64,000 nucleotides of DNA from Pseudarthrobacter sp. ATCC 49987 (GCF_009928425.1 NZ_JAABNS010000001.1:1736001-1800000), one strand, 5' to 3'; shown: positions 17,714 through 26,989, counted from the stretch's first letter. The notes: generated from the letters alone by a model not told the origin. Made by a program: numbers and translations.

Positions 17714-20341
17714 GTGTCGAACCAGAACCTGCGCCGCGATGAAGCCGCTGCCCGCTCAGCCCTGATCACCACCCGCAGCTACGACGTCTCCCTGGACGTC
17801 CGGCAGGCTGCGGACCCGGACGTGGCCGGCTACACGAGCCGCAGCGTCATCAACTTCTCCGCCAGTGAACCCGGAGCCTCGACGTTCCTGGACTTCATCA
17901 GCAGCGAGGTGCACAGCGTCTTCCTCAACGGCAAGGGTCTCCCCGTCGCTGACGTCGTCGACGGCTCCCGGATCCGGCTCGACAACCTCCACGCGGAAAA
18001 CCAGGTCACCGTCACCGGCACCGCGCTCTACAGCACCTCCGGGGAAGGCATGCACCGCTTCGTCGACCCCGCCGACGGCCAGTGCTACCTCTACACACAG
18101 TACGAACCCGCCGACGCCCGCCGGGTGTTCGCCAACTTCGAACAGCCCGACCTCAAGGCGGAGTTCACCTTCCACGTGATGGCACCGTCGGCCTGGCAGG
18201 TGGCCTCCAACGGCGTCGAAACCCAGCGCACGCTCCTTACCAGCGACCCGGACACCAGCCGCTGGGACTTCGCCCCCACGAAGCCGATGTCCACCTACAT
18301 CACAACGGTGCTCGCCGGCCCGTACTTCAAGGCGGAGGACTCCTGGCGCACGACCCTCGACGACGGCACCCGTCTGGATGTCCCCCTCGCCCTCTACTGC
18401 CGCGCCTCGATGGCACCGTCGTTTGACGCCGAGGAGCTGTTCACCCTCACCCGGAACGGCCTTGACTTCTTCAACGGGCTGTTCGACTTCCCCTACCCGT
18501 GGGGGAAGTACGACCAGGCGTTTGTGCCTGAATACAACCTCGGCGCCATGGAGAACCCCGGGCTGGTGACCTTCACGGAAAGCTACGTCTTCACCTCACG
18601 GGCCGCCGATTCGCAGTACCAGGCCCGCGCCAACACCCTGCTGCACGAAATGGCCCACATGTGGTTCGGGGACCTCGTCACGATGCAGTGGTGGGACGAC
18701 CTGTGGCTCAAGGAGTCCTTCGCGGACTACATGGGCACCCTCGGCGTGGACCGCACCACGGACTGGGCCACGGCCTGGGTGAACTTCGCCAACAACCGCA
18801 AGGCCTGGGCCTACATGCAGGACCAGCTGCCGACCACGCACCCGATCGTCGCGGACATCCCCGACCTTGAGGCCGCCAAGCAGAACTTCGACGGCATCAC
18901 CTACGCCAAGGGCGCCTCGGTGCTCAAGCAGCTCGTCGCGTATGTGGGGTTTGACGCCTTTATTGCCGGCTCGCGCCAGTACTTCAAGGACCATGCCTAC
19001 GGCAACACCACCCTGGCCGACCTGCTGGCCGCGCTCAGCACCGCCTCCGGCCGGGACCTCGCGGACTGGGCCCGCCAATGGCTGCAGACCTCCGGCATTT
19101 CCAGCCTCACCAGTGAGATCGAGGAGCACGACGGCGTCCTCGGCACCGTGGCAGTCCTCCAGGACGGGGTGGACCCGACGACGGGACGGCAGGAGCCGCG
19201 CCCGCACCGGCTGCGGATCGGCCTGTACGGGATGGACGACGCCGGCGCCCTGGTCCGCACCGACAGCGTCGAGACCGACGTCAGCGGCGCCCGGACCGAG
19301 GTGGCGGCCCTGTCCGGCAAGCCCCGGCCGGACCTGCTACTGGTCAACGACGAGGACCTCAGCTACGCCAAGGTTCGGCTGGACGCGCGCTCCGAGGCCA
19401 CCGTGCGGACCTCCCTCAGCGCGCTCAGCGATCCGATGGCCCGCGCCCTGTGCTGGACCGCGCTCTGGGACTCGGCTCGCGACGCCGTCACCCCGGCAGC
19501 CCTCTACGTGGATGCCGTCAAGCGCTTCGGGCCCGCGGAAACCGGGATCGGCGTGCTGCTGAACGTCCTGGGCAACGCCGCCACCGCGATCGAACGCTAT
19601 GTCCCCGCGGCCGGCCGCGCTGCCGTCCGCCGCGGCTTCCTGACCCTCGCCGAGGACGAGCTCCAGCGGGCCGCGCCGGGCTCCGACCAGCAGCTGGCGT
19701 GGGCCCGCACGGTGGCCGCAACCAGCCGCTTCGACAACAGCCGGCTGGACCTGCTCCGCGGCATCCTCGACGGCAGCACGGTCCTCGACGGCCTGTCTGT
19801 GGACGCGGAGCTCCGCTGGAACTTCTGGCACGCCCTGGCTGCCAACGGGGAAGCCACCGTGCCCCAGCTCGACGGGGAATTGGCCCGCGACAACACCGCT
19901 GCCGGCAAATCCGGGCACGCCACCGCCCTCGCGGCCCGCCCCGAAGAAGCCGTCAAGGAGGCAGCCTGGCAGGAGTCGGTGCACGGCACCGCGCTCTCCA
20001 ACCAGCTGCTGAGCGCCACCGTCGCCGGCTTCAACACCGCCCCGGCACCGCTGCTGCGCGGATTCACTGACCGCTATTTCGACTGCCTGGAGGACGTGTG
20101 GGCCGGTCGCAGCATTGAAATCGCGAGCCGGATTGTCCGCGGGCTCTACCCTACCGGGCAGGACCTGGACGGCGGCACTCCGGACACGCACTCCGTCATC
20201 GTCCGGACGGACCACTGGCTCGCCGGGCACCCGGACGCGCCGCGGGCGCTGCGCCGCATCATCATCGAACAGCGCAGCCACCTGCACCGTGCCCTGACGG
20301 CCCAGGCCCTGGCCGCGAACCCCCGATCGACTGCTCCGTAA
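17714..20341 (+). CDS. pepN: Aminopeptidase N (M1 family zinc metallopeptidase)
   Basis: 875-residue cytoplasmic aminopeptidase that removes N-terminal residues from peptides. The exopeptidase motif GAMEN occurs in YNLGAMENPGLVTF. Zinc ligands are H311-E-x2-H315 in LLHEMAHMWFGD, with Glu334 in LKESFADY. The C-terminal half is the ERAP1-like helical domain. The GTG start lies 4 bases after the yeiH stop. The stop codon is inside the left arm of a long hairpin that probably terminates the transcript. Confidence 0.96.
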   Translation: MSNQNLRRDEAAARSALITTRSYDVSLDVRQAADPDVAGYTSRSVINFSASEPGASTFLDFISSEVHSVFLNGKGLPVADVVDGSRIRLDNLHAENQVTVTGTALYSTSGEGMHRFVDPADGQCYLYTQYEPADARRVFANFEQPDLKAEFTFHVMAPSAWQVASNGVETQRTLLTSDPDTSRWDFAPTKPMSTYITTVLAGPYFKAEDSWRTTLDDGTRLDVPLALYCRASMAPSFDAEELFTLTRNGLDFFNGLFDFPYPWGKYDQAFVPEYNLGAMENPGLVTFTESYVFTSRAADSQYQARANTLLHEMAHMWFGDLVTMQWWDDLWLKESFADYMGTLGVDRTTDWATAWVNFANNRKAWAYMQDQLPTTHPIVADIPDLEAAKQNFDGITYAKGASVLKQLVAYVGFDAFIAGSRQYFKDHAYGNTTLADLLAALSTASGRDLADWARQWLQTSGISSLTSEIEEHDGVLGTVAVLQDGVDPTTGRQEPRPHRLRIGLYGMDDAGALVRTDSVETDVSGARTEVAALSGKPRPDLLLVNDEDLSYAKVRLDARSEATVRTSLSALSDPMARALCWTALWDSARDAVTPAALYVDAVKRFGPAETGIGVLLNVLGNAATAIERYVPAAGRAAVRRGFLTLAEDELQRAAPGSDQQLAWARTVAATSRFDNSRLDLLRGILDGSTVLDGLSVDAELRWNFWHALAANGEATVPQLDGELARDNTAAGKSGHATALAARPEEAVKEAAWQESVHGTALSNQLLSATVAGFNTAPAPLLRGFTDRYFDCLEDVWAGRSIEIASRIVRGLYPTGQDLDGGTPDTHSVIVRTDHWLAGHPDAPRALRRIIIEQRSHLHRALTAQALAANPRSTAP

Positions 20342-20383
20342 GTGCCCTTTTGGCGGCTCTAAAGGGCCGTTACGGAGCAGTCG
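20328..20383. repeat. Long imperfect hairpin at convergent gene ends, copy 1 of a dispersed pair
   Basis: 23-base arms (20328-20350 and 20361-20383) pair with two mismatches around a 10-base loop, and include the pepN stop. The right arm with flanks is nearly identical to the right arm of the hairpin at 38418-38465 (AAAGGGCCGTTACGGAGCA in both). Likely a bidirectional terminator between pepN and the lipoate-ligase gene. Confidence 0.8.
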
Positions 20384-20413
20384 ACGGGGTGCAGCCGACT
20401 GGGTGGCAGTGGC

Positions 20414-21520
20414 TTAGGGCACCCGGTGCAGCCACTCCGGGGTGCCGAACTTGGCGTCCACCCGGTGCTGCGCGGCGGCAAGCTCGGCCGCGGTGAGTTC
20501 CGAGGGCGTCGCCGCGTAGCGTTCGGTGAAGACTTCCATCATGGCCGCAACAATCTCGGCCCGGGCCAGGCCGGTCTGCCGGCGGAGCGGATCCACGCGC
20601 TTCTTGGCGCTCCGGGTGCCCTTGTCGGAGAGCTTCTCCTTGCCGATCCGCAGGACCTCCACCATCTTGTCGGCGTCGATGTCGTAGCTCATGGTGACGT
20701 GGTGCAGCATGCCGCCGTTCGCGAGCCGCTTCTGAGCGGCGCCGCCGATCTTGCCCTGCCCGGTGGCGATGTCGTTGAGCGGCACGTAGAACGCGCTGAT
20801 CCCCATTTTCTCAAGGGCAGCCATCACCCAGACGTCCAGGAAGGCGTACGAATCGGCGAAGCTGATGCCGTCCACGAGGCTCTGCGGCAGGTACAGCGAG
20901 TAGGTGATGCAGTTGCCGGCCTCCATGAACATCGCTCCCCCGCCGCTGATCCGGCGGACCACGCTGATGCCGTGGCGTTCGACGCCGGCGGGGTCCAGTT
21001 CGTTGCGGACGGACTGGAAGCTGCCGATCACCACTGACGGTTCCTCCCAGTCCCAGAAGCGCAGGGTGGGGTTGCGGCGCCCGGCGCCGACCTCTTCGGT
21101 CAGGACCTCGTCCAGCGCAACGTTGACGTGGGTGGGCAGCACGGACGGGGCGATGATGTTCCAGTGGTGGTCAGCCCAGCCGGTGGCCATCGCAAGGGCG
21201 CGCCGGACGGTGACGGCCACGGCGTCGGCGGAAAAGCCGAAGAGGACGGCGTCGGCGGGGAGGGCCGCAGCCACCGCGGCGGAGATGTCCGCCGCATTGG
21301 TGTCCGCCGCGAGGCCCGTGAGCGCCCTGTTGATCTCCAGCAGTGCCTCGTCCGGCTCCAGGAAGAAGTCCCCGCTGAGCGAAACGTTCGCGAGCACACC
21401 GTCGACGACGTCCAAATCGGCGACGACGAGTTTGCCGCCGGGAACCTTGTACTCCCCGTGGCGGCAGGCGCCGCCGTCGTCAGCGCTGCTGGAACCGGGG
21501 ACCGGGGGAAGGGTTGTCAT
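20414..21520 (-). CDS. lplA: Lipoate-protein ligase A family protein with N-terminal accessory domain
   Basis: 368-residue ligase that attaches lipoate (or octanoate) to E2/GcvH domains. Catalytic half (about 115-340): RRISGGGAMFM lipoyl-AMP loop and GQGKIGGAAQKR with the catalytic Lys near 257. The first 85 residues (HGEYKVPGGKLVVADLDVVDG..LSGDFFLEPDEALLEINRAL) resemble the accessory domain that in E. coli LplA is at the C-terminus, so the domain order is swapped. The ATG at 21520 begins just upstream of this domain. Alone on its strand after the rpmE2 terminator. Substrate (lipoate or octanoate) is not deducible. Confidence 0.85.
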   Translation of the reverse strand: MTTLPPVPGSSSADDGGACRHGEYKVPGGKLVVADLDVVDGVLANVSLSGDFFLEPDEALLEINRALTGLAADTNAADISAAVAAALPADAVLFGFSADAVAVTVRRALAMATGWADHHWNIIAPSVLPTHVNVALDEVLTEEVGAGRRNPTLRFWDWEEPSVVIGSFQSVRNELDPAGVERHGISVVRRISGGGAMFMEAGNCITYSLYLPQSLVDGISFADSYAFLDVWVMAALEKMGISAFYVPLNDIATGQGKIGGAAQKRLANGGMLHHVTMSYDIDADKMVEVLRIGKEKLSDKGTRSAKKRVDPLRRQTGLARAEIVAAMMEVFTERYAATPSELTAAELAAAQHRVDAKFGTPEWLHRVP

Positions 21521-21558
21521 GCCCTTAATCCTGCCACGATGCTCAGGGTGAAGACGCA

Positions 21559-21590
21559 AAAAGCCCGCACCGGTGACGGTGCGGGCTTTT
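21559..21590 (-). terminator. Intrinsic terminator of rpmE2
   Basis: 14-bp perfect stem (AAAAGCCCGCACCG) with a 4-base loop, followed on the minus strand by T residues. Lies 25 bases after the rpmE2 stop. Confidence 0.9.
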
Positions 21591-21614
21591 CCAAAAGACC
21601 TTGGGGAGAAGAAG

Positions 21615-21872
21615 TTACTTCTTGCCGCCGAAGCCCTTGAAGCGAGCGTTGAAGCGCTCGACGCGGCCTGCAGAGTCCATGATGCGCTGCTTGCCCGTGT
21701 AGAACGGGTGGGACTCAGAGGAGATTTCGACGTCGATAACCGGGTAGGTGTTTCCGTCTTCCCACTCGATGGTCTTCTTGGAAGACACGGTGGACTTGGT
21801 CAGGAACTTGACGCCGGAAGCCAGGTCGTTGAAAACAACAGCTTCGTACTTCGGGTGAGTATCAGACTTCAT
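21615..21872 (-). CDS. rpmE2: 50S ribosomal protein L31, type B (zinc-free)
   Basis: 85-residue ribosomal protein starting [20 protein letters not shown]. It contains no cysteine, so this is the C-minus form that in other bacteria replaces the zinc-binding L31 during zinc starvation. [24 protein letters not shown] is the conserved C-terminal block. AAAGG lies 7 bases upstream of the ATG. TATGAT at 21967-21962 could be a -10. No Zur-like operator could be recognised by eye in the 190-base upstream gap. A strong terminator follows. Confidence 0.95.
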   Translation of the reverse strand: MKSDTHPKYEAVVFNDLASGVKFLTKSTVSSKKTIEWEDGNTYPVIDVEISSESHPFYTGKQRIMDSAGRVERFNARFKGFGGKK

Positions 21873-22062
21873 AATTGGACCTTTGTTCGCACAACTGGAT
21901 TTTGCCAGTTGCCAGGTATGAATGGGATGGCCAGCGGAATGCACCGGACGGCCAGCTATCAATCATAGCGGAAAGTCGGCGCCTTCGCCGCCTGACCAGC
22001 GGCGGCGCTTTGGTTCCCCGGTTCAGGCGCACGGTTCAGGCACACGGTTTAGGCCCCGCGGT

Positions 22063-22872
22063 TCAATCCCGCGGGCGCAACTCCCAGAAGGCGACGGCGG
22101 ACGCCGCCGCGACGTTGAGCGAGTCCACGCCCGCCCGCATGGGGATCTTCACGGCGAGGTCGACGGCGGCCAGGGTCTTCTCGCTCATCCCGGCGCCTTC
22201 GGTGCCGAGCACGAGGGCGAGTTTCTCCGGGCGGCGGGCGGCCAGTTCGTCGAGGTCGACGGCGTCGTCGGTGAGTTCCAGGGCGGCCACGGTGAAGCCT
22301 TCCGCGCGGAGCACCTGCAGGTCCCCCGGCCAGTCCTCCAGCCGGGCCCAGGGCACCTGGAACACCGTCCCCATACTGACCCGGACGCTGCGCCGGTAGA
22401 GCGGATCCCCGCAGCGCGGCGACACGAGGACAGCGTCGATGCCCAGCGCCGCGGCAGACCGGAAGATGGCACCGACGTTGGTGTGGTCCACAATGTCCTC
22501 CAGCACGGCAACCCGGCGGGCCCCGGCGAGCAGCCCGGGCAGCGGTACGGGGTCGGGCCGCTGCATGGCTGCCATTGCGCCGCGGTGCAGGTGGAAGCCG
22601 GTGATGTCCTCGAGGAGCGCTGCGGAGCCGATGTACGCGGGGACGTCCGGGTACTGCTCAAAGATGTCCGCGAGGTCCTCGACCCATTTCTCGGCCAGGA
22701 AGAAGGAGCGCGGCTGGTGACCCGCGGCGAGGGCCCGGCGGAGCACCCGGGAGGACTCGGCGATGTACATGCCCTCGGCGGGTTCCCGGAGCTTGCGCAG
22801 GTGCACGTCCGTGAGCTGGGTGTAGTCCGAAACCCGGGGGTCGTCGGCGGAGTCAAGGCGGTGGAAGGTCAC
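22063..22872 (-). CDS. TrmH/SpoU-family RNA 2'-O-methyltransferase
   Basis: 269-residue SPOUT enzyme. N-terminal substrate-binding region (to about 105), then the knot domain with motif 1 DHTNVGAIFRSAAALG, motif 2 ALVLGTEGAGMS and motif 3 IPMRAGVDSLNVAAASAVAFWE. It uses S-adenosylmethionine to methylate a ribose in rRNA or tRNA; the target base is unknown. It is last in an apparent operon with an ABC ATPase and a TSUP transporter gene (7-base gap). Confidence 0.9.
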   Translation of the reverse strand: MTFHRLDSADDPRVSDYTQLTDVHLRKLREPAEGMYIAESSRVLRRALAAGHQPRSFFLAEKWVEDLADIFEQYPDVPAYIGSAALLEDITGFHLHRGAMAAMQRPDPVPLPGLLAGARRVAVLEDIVDHTNVGAIFRSAAALGIDAVLVSPRCGDPLYRRSVRVSMGTVFQVPWARLEDWPGDLQVLRAEGFTVAALELTDDAVDLDELAARRPEKLALVLGTEGAGMSEKTLAAVDLAVKIPMRAGVDSLNVAAASAVAFWELRPRD

Positions 22873-22879
22873 GGGTGGG

Positions 22880-23665
22880 TCACTTGAAGAGGTTCGCGAT
22901 CATGAAGCCCAGGGCGACAAGGCCCAGGACAAAGATGACACCGCGCAGGACCACCGGGGACAGCCGGCGGCCGACTTTGGAGCCGATCACGCCGCCGATC
23001 AGAGAACTCACGGCGATCAGTCCGACGACTGTCCAGTCAATCCGGCCGAAGGCGAAGAGCAGGTAGGAAGCTGCCGCCACGACGTTCACGCAGAGCACCA
23101 GGATGTTCTTCATGGCGTTGGCGTTCTGGATGGTCCCGGTCATGAAGATGCCCAGGATCCCGACCAGCAGGATGCCCTGGGCGGCGACAAAGTATCCGCC
23201 GTACACACCGGCGAGGTACACCAGGACCACCAGGATGACTCCGTGGCGGCGGTCCCGGATGGCATGTTCGGGGTTCTGCTCCCGGTTCCGGACCCACTGC
23301 TGCAGCCGGGGCTGGAATGCCACCATCAGCAGCGCGAGCACGATCAGGACGGGGGCAGCGTAATGGAAGACCTTCTCGGGAAGGTGGAGCAGCAGGTAGG
23401 CCCCGGTGATGCCGCCCAGCAGCGACGCGGGCAGCAGTTTGAGCAGCTGCTTTCCGCGTCCTGTCAGTTCCTTGCGGTAGCCCCAGGCGCCGGCGGCGTT
23501 CCCGGCCACGAGGCCCATCGCGTTGCTGATGGACGCGGTGACAGGGGCGTAGCCAAGGGCGATCAGCACCGGGAAGGTCACCAGGGTGCCGGAACCGACA
23601 ACACTGTTAATGGTGCCGGCCCACAGCCCGGCGAAGAAAATGAAGACGCTATTGAAGAACTCCAC
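22880..23665 (-). CDS. TSUP (TauE/SafE) family membrane permease
   Basis: 261 residues with about eight transmembrane segments. Both TSUP repeats are visible: SVVGSGTLVTFPVLIALGYAPVTASISNAMGLVAGN near the N-terminus and GYFVAAQGILLVGILGIFMTGTIQNANAMKNIL in the middle. Family members are thought to export sulfite, sulfonates or related anions. It lies 18 bases after the ABC ATPase gene and 7 before the methyltransferase gene. No substrate clue. Confidence 0.9.
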   Translation of the reverse strand: MEFFNSVFIFFAGLWAGTINSVVGSGTLVTFPVLIALGYAPVTASISNAMGLVAGNAAGAWGYRKELTGRGKQLLKLLPASLLGGITGAYLLLHLPEKVFHYAAPVLIVLALLMVAFQPRLQQWVRNREQNPEHAIRDRRHGVILVVLVYLAGVYGGYFVAAQGILLVGILGIFMTGTIQNANAMKNILVLCVNVVAAASYLLFAFGRIDWTVVGLIAVSSLIGGVIGSKVGRRLSPVVLRGVIFVLGLVALGFMIANLFK

Positions 23666-23683
23666 GCGCGGTCAGCGGTCCGT

Positions 23684-24469
23684 TCAGCGGCGGGCGGTGG
23701 CCGTGTACCGGCCCGCCGTAACGCTGACGTCCAACGGCAGCCCGAAGGTTTCACTCAGGTTTGCGGCCGTGAGGACGCCTTCGATCGGGCCCTGGGCCAT
23801 CACCGCGCCGTCGCGCAGCAGCATGGCATGGGTGAAGCCCGGCGGGACTTCCTCGAGGTGGTGCGTGACCAGGACAATGGCCGGGGCGGCCTCGTCGCGG
23901 GCGAGTTCACTGAGCCGGTACACAAGGTCCTCGCGGCCGGCCAGATCGAGTCCGGCGGCGGGTTCATCCAGGAGCAGCAGCTCGGGGTCGGTCATGAGGG
24001 CCCGGGCGATCTGGACACGCTTGCGCTCCCCCTCGGACAGCGAGGCGAACGGCCGGTTGAGAAGCGGGCCCATGCCCCACTCGTTGAGGAGGGCGAAGGC
24101 GCGGCGTTCGTCGTCCTTCTCATAACCCTCGCGCCACCGCCCGGTGACACCATAGGCCGCGGTCACGACGACGTTGAGGACCTTCTCGTGCTCCGGGATC
24201 TGGTTGGCCAGCGCAGCCGAGGACAGGCCGATCCGGGGCCGGAGTTCAAAGACGTCGACGGCGCCCAGGATTTCCTCGAGGATGCCGGCCATCCCGCTGG
24301 TGGGGTGGATCCGTGCGGCGGCCAGCTGGAGCAGAGTGGTCTTGCCGGCGCCGTTGGGACCCAGGATCACCCAGCGTTCGCCTTCCTTGACCTGCCAGTC
24401 GACCTTGTCGAGGAGGGTTTTTGCCCCACGTACAACGCTGACGGCGGCCATTTCAAGAACATCACTCAT
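23684..24469 (-). CDS. ABC transporter-type ATPase (stand-alone)
   Basis: 261-residue single ATPase domain: Walker A LGPNGAGKTT, Q loop in the RPRIGLSSAA region, signature LSEGERKRVQIARALM (with E in place of the usual G in LSGGE), Walker B LLLLDEPAAGLD and switch His in VTHHLEEVP. No permease gene is adjacent; the TSUP gene downstream belongs to a different transporter class. It resembles YlmA/ModF-like proteins that work alone or with a distant partner. The ATG at 24469 has TAGTGT 8 bases upstream and no Shine-Dalgarno sequence. Confidence 0.88.
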   Translation of the reverse strand: MSDVLEMAAVSVVRGAKTLLDKVDWQVKEGERWVILGPNGAGKTTLLQLAAARIHPTSGMAGILEEILGAVDVFELRPRIGLSSAALANQIPEHEKVLNVVVTAAYGVTGRWREGYEKDDERRAFALLNEWGMGPLLNRPFASLSEGERKRVQIARALMTDPELLLLDEPAAGLDLAGREDLVYRLSELARDEAAPAIVLVTHHLEEVPPGFTHAMLLRDGAVMAQGPIEGVLTAANLSETFGLPLDVSVTAGRYTATARR

Positions 24470-24477
24470 AGGAGTAG

Positions 24478-24483
24478 ACACTA
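24478..24483 (-). promoter_or_regulatory. -10 hexamer TAGTGT of leaderless ABC ATPase gene
   Basis: Minus-strand TAGTGT followed by 8 bases and the ATG at 24469. Confidence 0.5.
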
Positions 24484-24600
24484 GGACAAAAAAGCGGACG
24501 ACTGATAACCGGTACGCCGGGGCCATGCCGGGGGCGGGCTGCGCGGCTTCCGCGGCGTCACTGGAGCGCAACGGATTCGGGCCCCGATCTGCCTGATCGC

Positions 24601-24606
24601 TAGGAT
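24601..24606 (+). promoter_or_regulatory. -10 hexamer TAGGAT of leaderless serB
   Basis: TAGGAT, 7 bases, ATG at 24614. AGGA within it is too far from the ATG to be a typical ribosome-binding site in isolation, so a leaderless start is favoured. Confidence 0.5.
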
Positions 24607-24613
24607 TGCAGCC

Positions 24614-25522
24614 ATGAACCTGTACGTGACCGCCGTGAGCTATGCCCCGAAACTTTCACTTCCCGAGGTGCAGCAGCTACGCACGCTCCTCGCAGCAGCG
24701 GGACTGGCGCTGGACGCCGAATCCCGCACCGGAGACGACCGCTTCGAGGTCCATACGGTAGACGTCAGTTCGGACCTGGCCTCCACCCTGGACCACGATG
24801 GGACGGCGCTGGCCGAACTGCGCCGAGCGGTGGCAGAGAACGGCCCCGCCGGAGTCGACACGGCCATTGTTCCCGCCACCCTCCGCAGTGCGGGGCGGAA
24901 GTTCCTCATCATGGACGTGGATTCCACCCTGATCCAGCAGGAAGTGATCGAGCTCCTGGCCGCCTACGCCGGCAAGCGTGAAGAAGTGACAGCCGTGACC
25001 GAGGCCGCCATGCGCGGCGAACTGGACTTCGCCCAGAGTCTGCACGCCCGTGTGGCGGTGCTCGCCGGGCTGCCGGCGGACGTCGTCGATTCCGTCCGTG
25101 CCGAAGTGAAACTGAGCCTCGGAGCGGCGGAGCTCGTCACTGCATTCCAGGAAGCCGGCCACGTCGTGGCGGTGGTGTCGGGGGGCTTCAACCAGATCCT
25201 GCGACCGATCGCGGAGGGTCTCGGACTTGACTACTGGGTCGCCAACGAACTGGAAATCGCCGACGGCGCGCTGACCGGAAAGGTGATCGGTGAGGTGATT
25301 GACCGGGCGGCGAAGGAGAAGTACCTGCGGGAATGGGCCGCCACGGAAGGCATCCCGATGGAGCACACGATTGCCGTGGGCGACGGCGCCAACGACCTGG
25401 ACATGCTCGGCGCCGCCGGGATCGGCGTGGCGTTCAACGCCAAACCGGCCGTCCGCGCGGTGGCGGACGCGGCCGTGAATATGCCCTACCTCGACGCCGT
25501 TCGGTACATCGCCGGAGTCTGA
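24614..25522 (+). CDS. serB: Phosphoserine phosphatase
   Basis: 302-residue HAD-superfamily enzyme, last step of serine synthesis (phosphoserine to serine). Motif I MDVDSTLIQQEVIELLA has nucleophile Asp101 and Asp103; motif II VVSGGF; motif III Lys in AAKEKYLREWA; motif IV VGDGANDLDMLGAAGIGVAFNAKP. The N-terminal 90 residues form a regulatory-type extension as in mycobacterial SerB, degenerate here. Single gene followed by a strong terminator. Confidence 0.95.
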   Translation: MNLYVTAVSYAPKLSLPEVQQLRTLLAAAGLALDAESRTGDDRFEVHTVDVSSDLASTLDHDGTALAELRRAVAENGPAGVDTAIVPATLRSAGRKFLIMDVDSTLIQQEVIELLAAYAGKREEVTAVTEAAMRGELDFAQSLHARVAVLAGLPADVVDSVRAEVKLSLGAAELVTAFQEAGHVVAVVSGGFNQILRPIAEGLGLDYWVANELEIADGALTGKVIGEVIDRAAKEKYLREWAATEGIPMEHTIAVGDGANDLDMLGAAGIGVAFNAKPAVRAVADAAVNMPYLDAVRYIAGV

Positions 25523-25560
25523 CGCTGGACGGGCACCGTAAACGGACGGGCAACCGGGAA

Positions 25561-25600
25561 CACAGTGAAGGCCGGGGCAATCGCCCCGGCCTTCACTGTG
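25561..25600. terminator. Strong bidirectional hairpin terminator (serB / SDR)
   Basis: 18-bp perfect arms starting CACAGTGAAGGCC around loop AATC, between convergent genes. Confidence 0.9.
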
Positions 25601-25619
25601 TTCCCCGAAACGGCTGGAG

Positions 25620-26372
25620 CTAGCTGTTGCTCTTGTCGAAGTAGTCGGCTCCGCCGACGTATTCGGTGTGGCCGGATTCGACGTCGGCCGTAACCATCTT
25701 GGCGACCTCGGCGGCGAATTCCTTCACCGAGTACAGCTTCCCGGCCTCGGCGCGGCGGGCCTCGATGGCACCGGGGTTGGAGCGGTCGAGCAGGGTCGCC
25801 GTGACGGTGCCCTCGATCATGTCGCCGGAGACGATAACCAGGGAGATGCCCTTCTCGGCCAGGTTCGGAATGAGTTCGCGGAGGGCGTCCTCGCCCGCGC
25901 GCTTGCTGCGTGCCACCGGCTCGTAGTTCTCCATGGTGGGAACGGTGTTGATGAAGTGGGCCTGGTGGCTGGTCACGAAGACCACCCGGGAGCCCTCGGG
26001 CATCAGCGGGACGGCGGCGTTGAGCATGTTCACCTGCGCGTCGCGGTTGAGCTTGAGTGCGTAGTCCGCCTCCATGCCGGATTCCATCCCGCCGGAGGCG
26101 TTGAGGACCAGGACATCAAGCGAACCGAAGTTCTCCATCGCGGCACTGGCCAGGGCCTGGACGCCTTCCTGGGTGGTGAGGTCTGCGCCGACGGCGGCTG
26201 CGCGGCCGCCGGCCGCCTCGATCTCCGCAACGACCTTGTTGGCGCGGGGCGCCTTCTGGCGGTAGTTCACGACGACGGCGGCGCCCTCGGCGGCGAGGAA
26301 CTTGGCCACCTCGGCGCCGATGCCCCGCGACGAACCGGTCACGATTGCAGTCTTGTTCTCCAGCAGTCCCAT
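25620..26372 (-). CDS. SDR-family oxidoreductase with atypical active-site spacing
   Basis: 250-residue Rossmann protein. Cofactor loop TGSSRGIG (12-19), LNASG at 90-94, Ser135 in VFVTSHQA. The usual Tyr-x3-Lys is not present: Tyr150 and Lys157 are six residues apart in NYEPVARSKRAG. It is probably an NAD(P)-binding oxidoreductase of the 3-oxoacyl-ACP reductase group, but catalysis by the standard triad needs a local rearrangement. The ATG at 26372 has AAAGGAG 5-6 bases upstream. Monocistronic and convergent with serB. Confidence 0.85.
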   Translation of the reverse strand: MGLLENKTAIVTGSSRGIGAEVAKFLAAEGAAVVVNYRQKAPRANKVVAEIEAAGGRAAAVGADLTTQEGVQALASAAMENFGSLDVLVLNASGGMESGMEADYALKLNRDAQVNMLNAAVPLMPEGSRVVFVTSHQAHFINTVPTMENYEPVARSKRAGEDALRELIPNLAEKGISLVIVSGDMIEGTVTATLLDRSNPGAIEARRAEAGKLYSVKEFAAEVAKMVTADVESGHTEYVGGADYFDKSNS

Positions 26373-26579
26373 ACGAGCTCCTTTGTTCCAAACGTCCAAA
26401 AACGGTGAGTCTGCAGTCCATCATGCCAGCGGCGCAGGTGTTTTCCGTTGTTCGGGTTCCACAAAGAAGCCGCGGCAGCCTAGTGACGGCCGGGCCTGCA
26501 GGCGTAGGATCTCGCGCATGGAACCGCTGCGCCGGACGTGCCGGCAGGCCGTGGATCAGGGGCCCTGGTGCCTCGGGGA

Positions 26580-26945
26580 GTGACGGAGGAATCGACGCCG
26601 GAGCAGGTCTTCAGCGGTTCCTCGCGCGGCCTGGAGCTGTTCCATGCGGTGGAGAAGATGCTGGCCATCCCGGCCCCGCCGGACATGCGGGCAACGAAGA
26701 GCGAGGTGGCGTTCCGGGACCGGCGCGGTTTCGCGTACCTCTGGTGGCCCGGCCGGTACGTCAATTCCGATGTGCCCGCCGTGCTCTCGATTGTCTTGCC
26801 GTGGCGGGTCGCCTCTGCGAGGTTCAAGGAGGTGCTGAATCCCTCGCCCGGGGTGTGGATGCACCACCTGGAACTGCATACGGTGGACGAACTCGACGGG
26901 GAGGTTCTGGGCTGGCTGCACGAGGCACGGGATCACGCCGGCTAG
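26580..26945 (+). CDS. DUF5655-like small protein
   Basis: About 121 residues. WHxP-like hydrophobic block AYLWWPGRYVNSDVPAVLSIVLPWRVAS is followed by RFKEVLNPSPGVWMHHLELHTVDELDGEVLGWLHEA, which resembles the DUF5655 pattern of a basic patch then WMHHLEL. Function unknown. The GTG at 26580 is the most likely start (GGGGA immediately upstream); an in-frame ATG at 26538 is possible. Flanked by a terminator and convergent with hsp20. Confidence 0.7.
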   Translation: MTEESTPEQVFSGSSRGLELFHAVEKMLAIPAPPDMRATKSEVAFRDRRGFAYLWWPGRYVNSDVPAVLSIVLPWRVASARFKEVLNPSPGVWMHHLELHTVDELDGEVLGWLHEARDHAG

Positions 26946-26989
26946 CGGAACAGTTGGGGTCCGCAGTACGGGAAATCCGGCGCACAGGA

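Noticed and set aside
21873..22062. Zur box upstream of the zinc-free L31 gene
   Set aside because: Expected from biology, but no convincing AT-rich palindrome could be seen.
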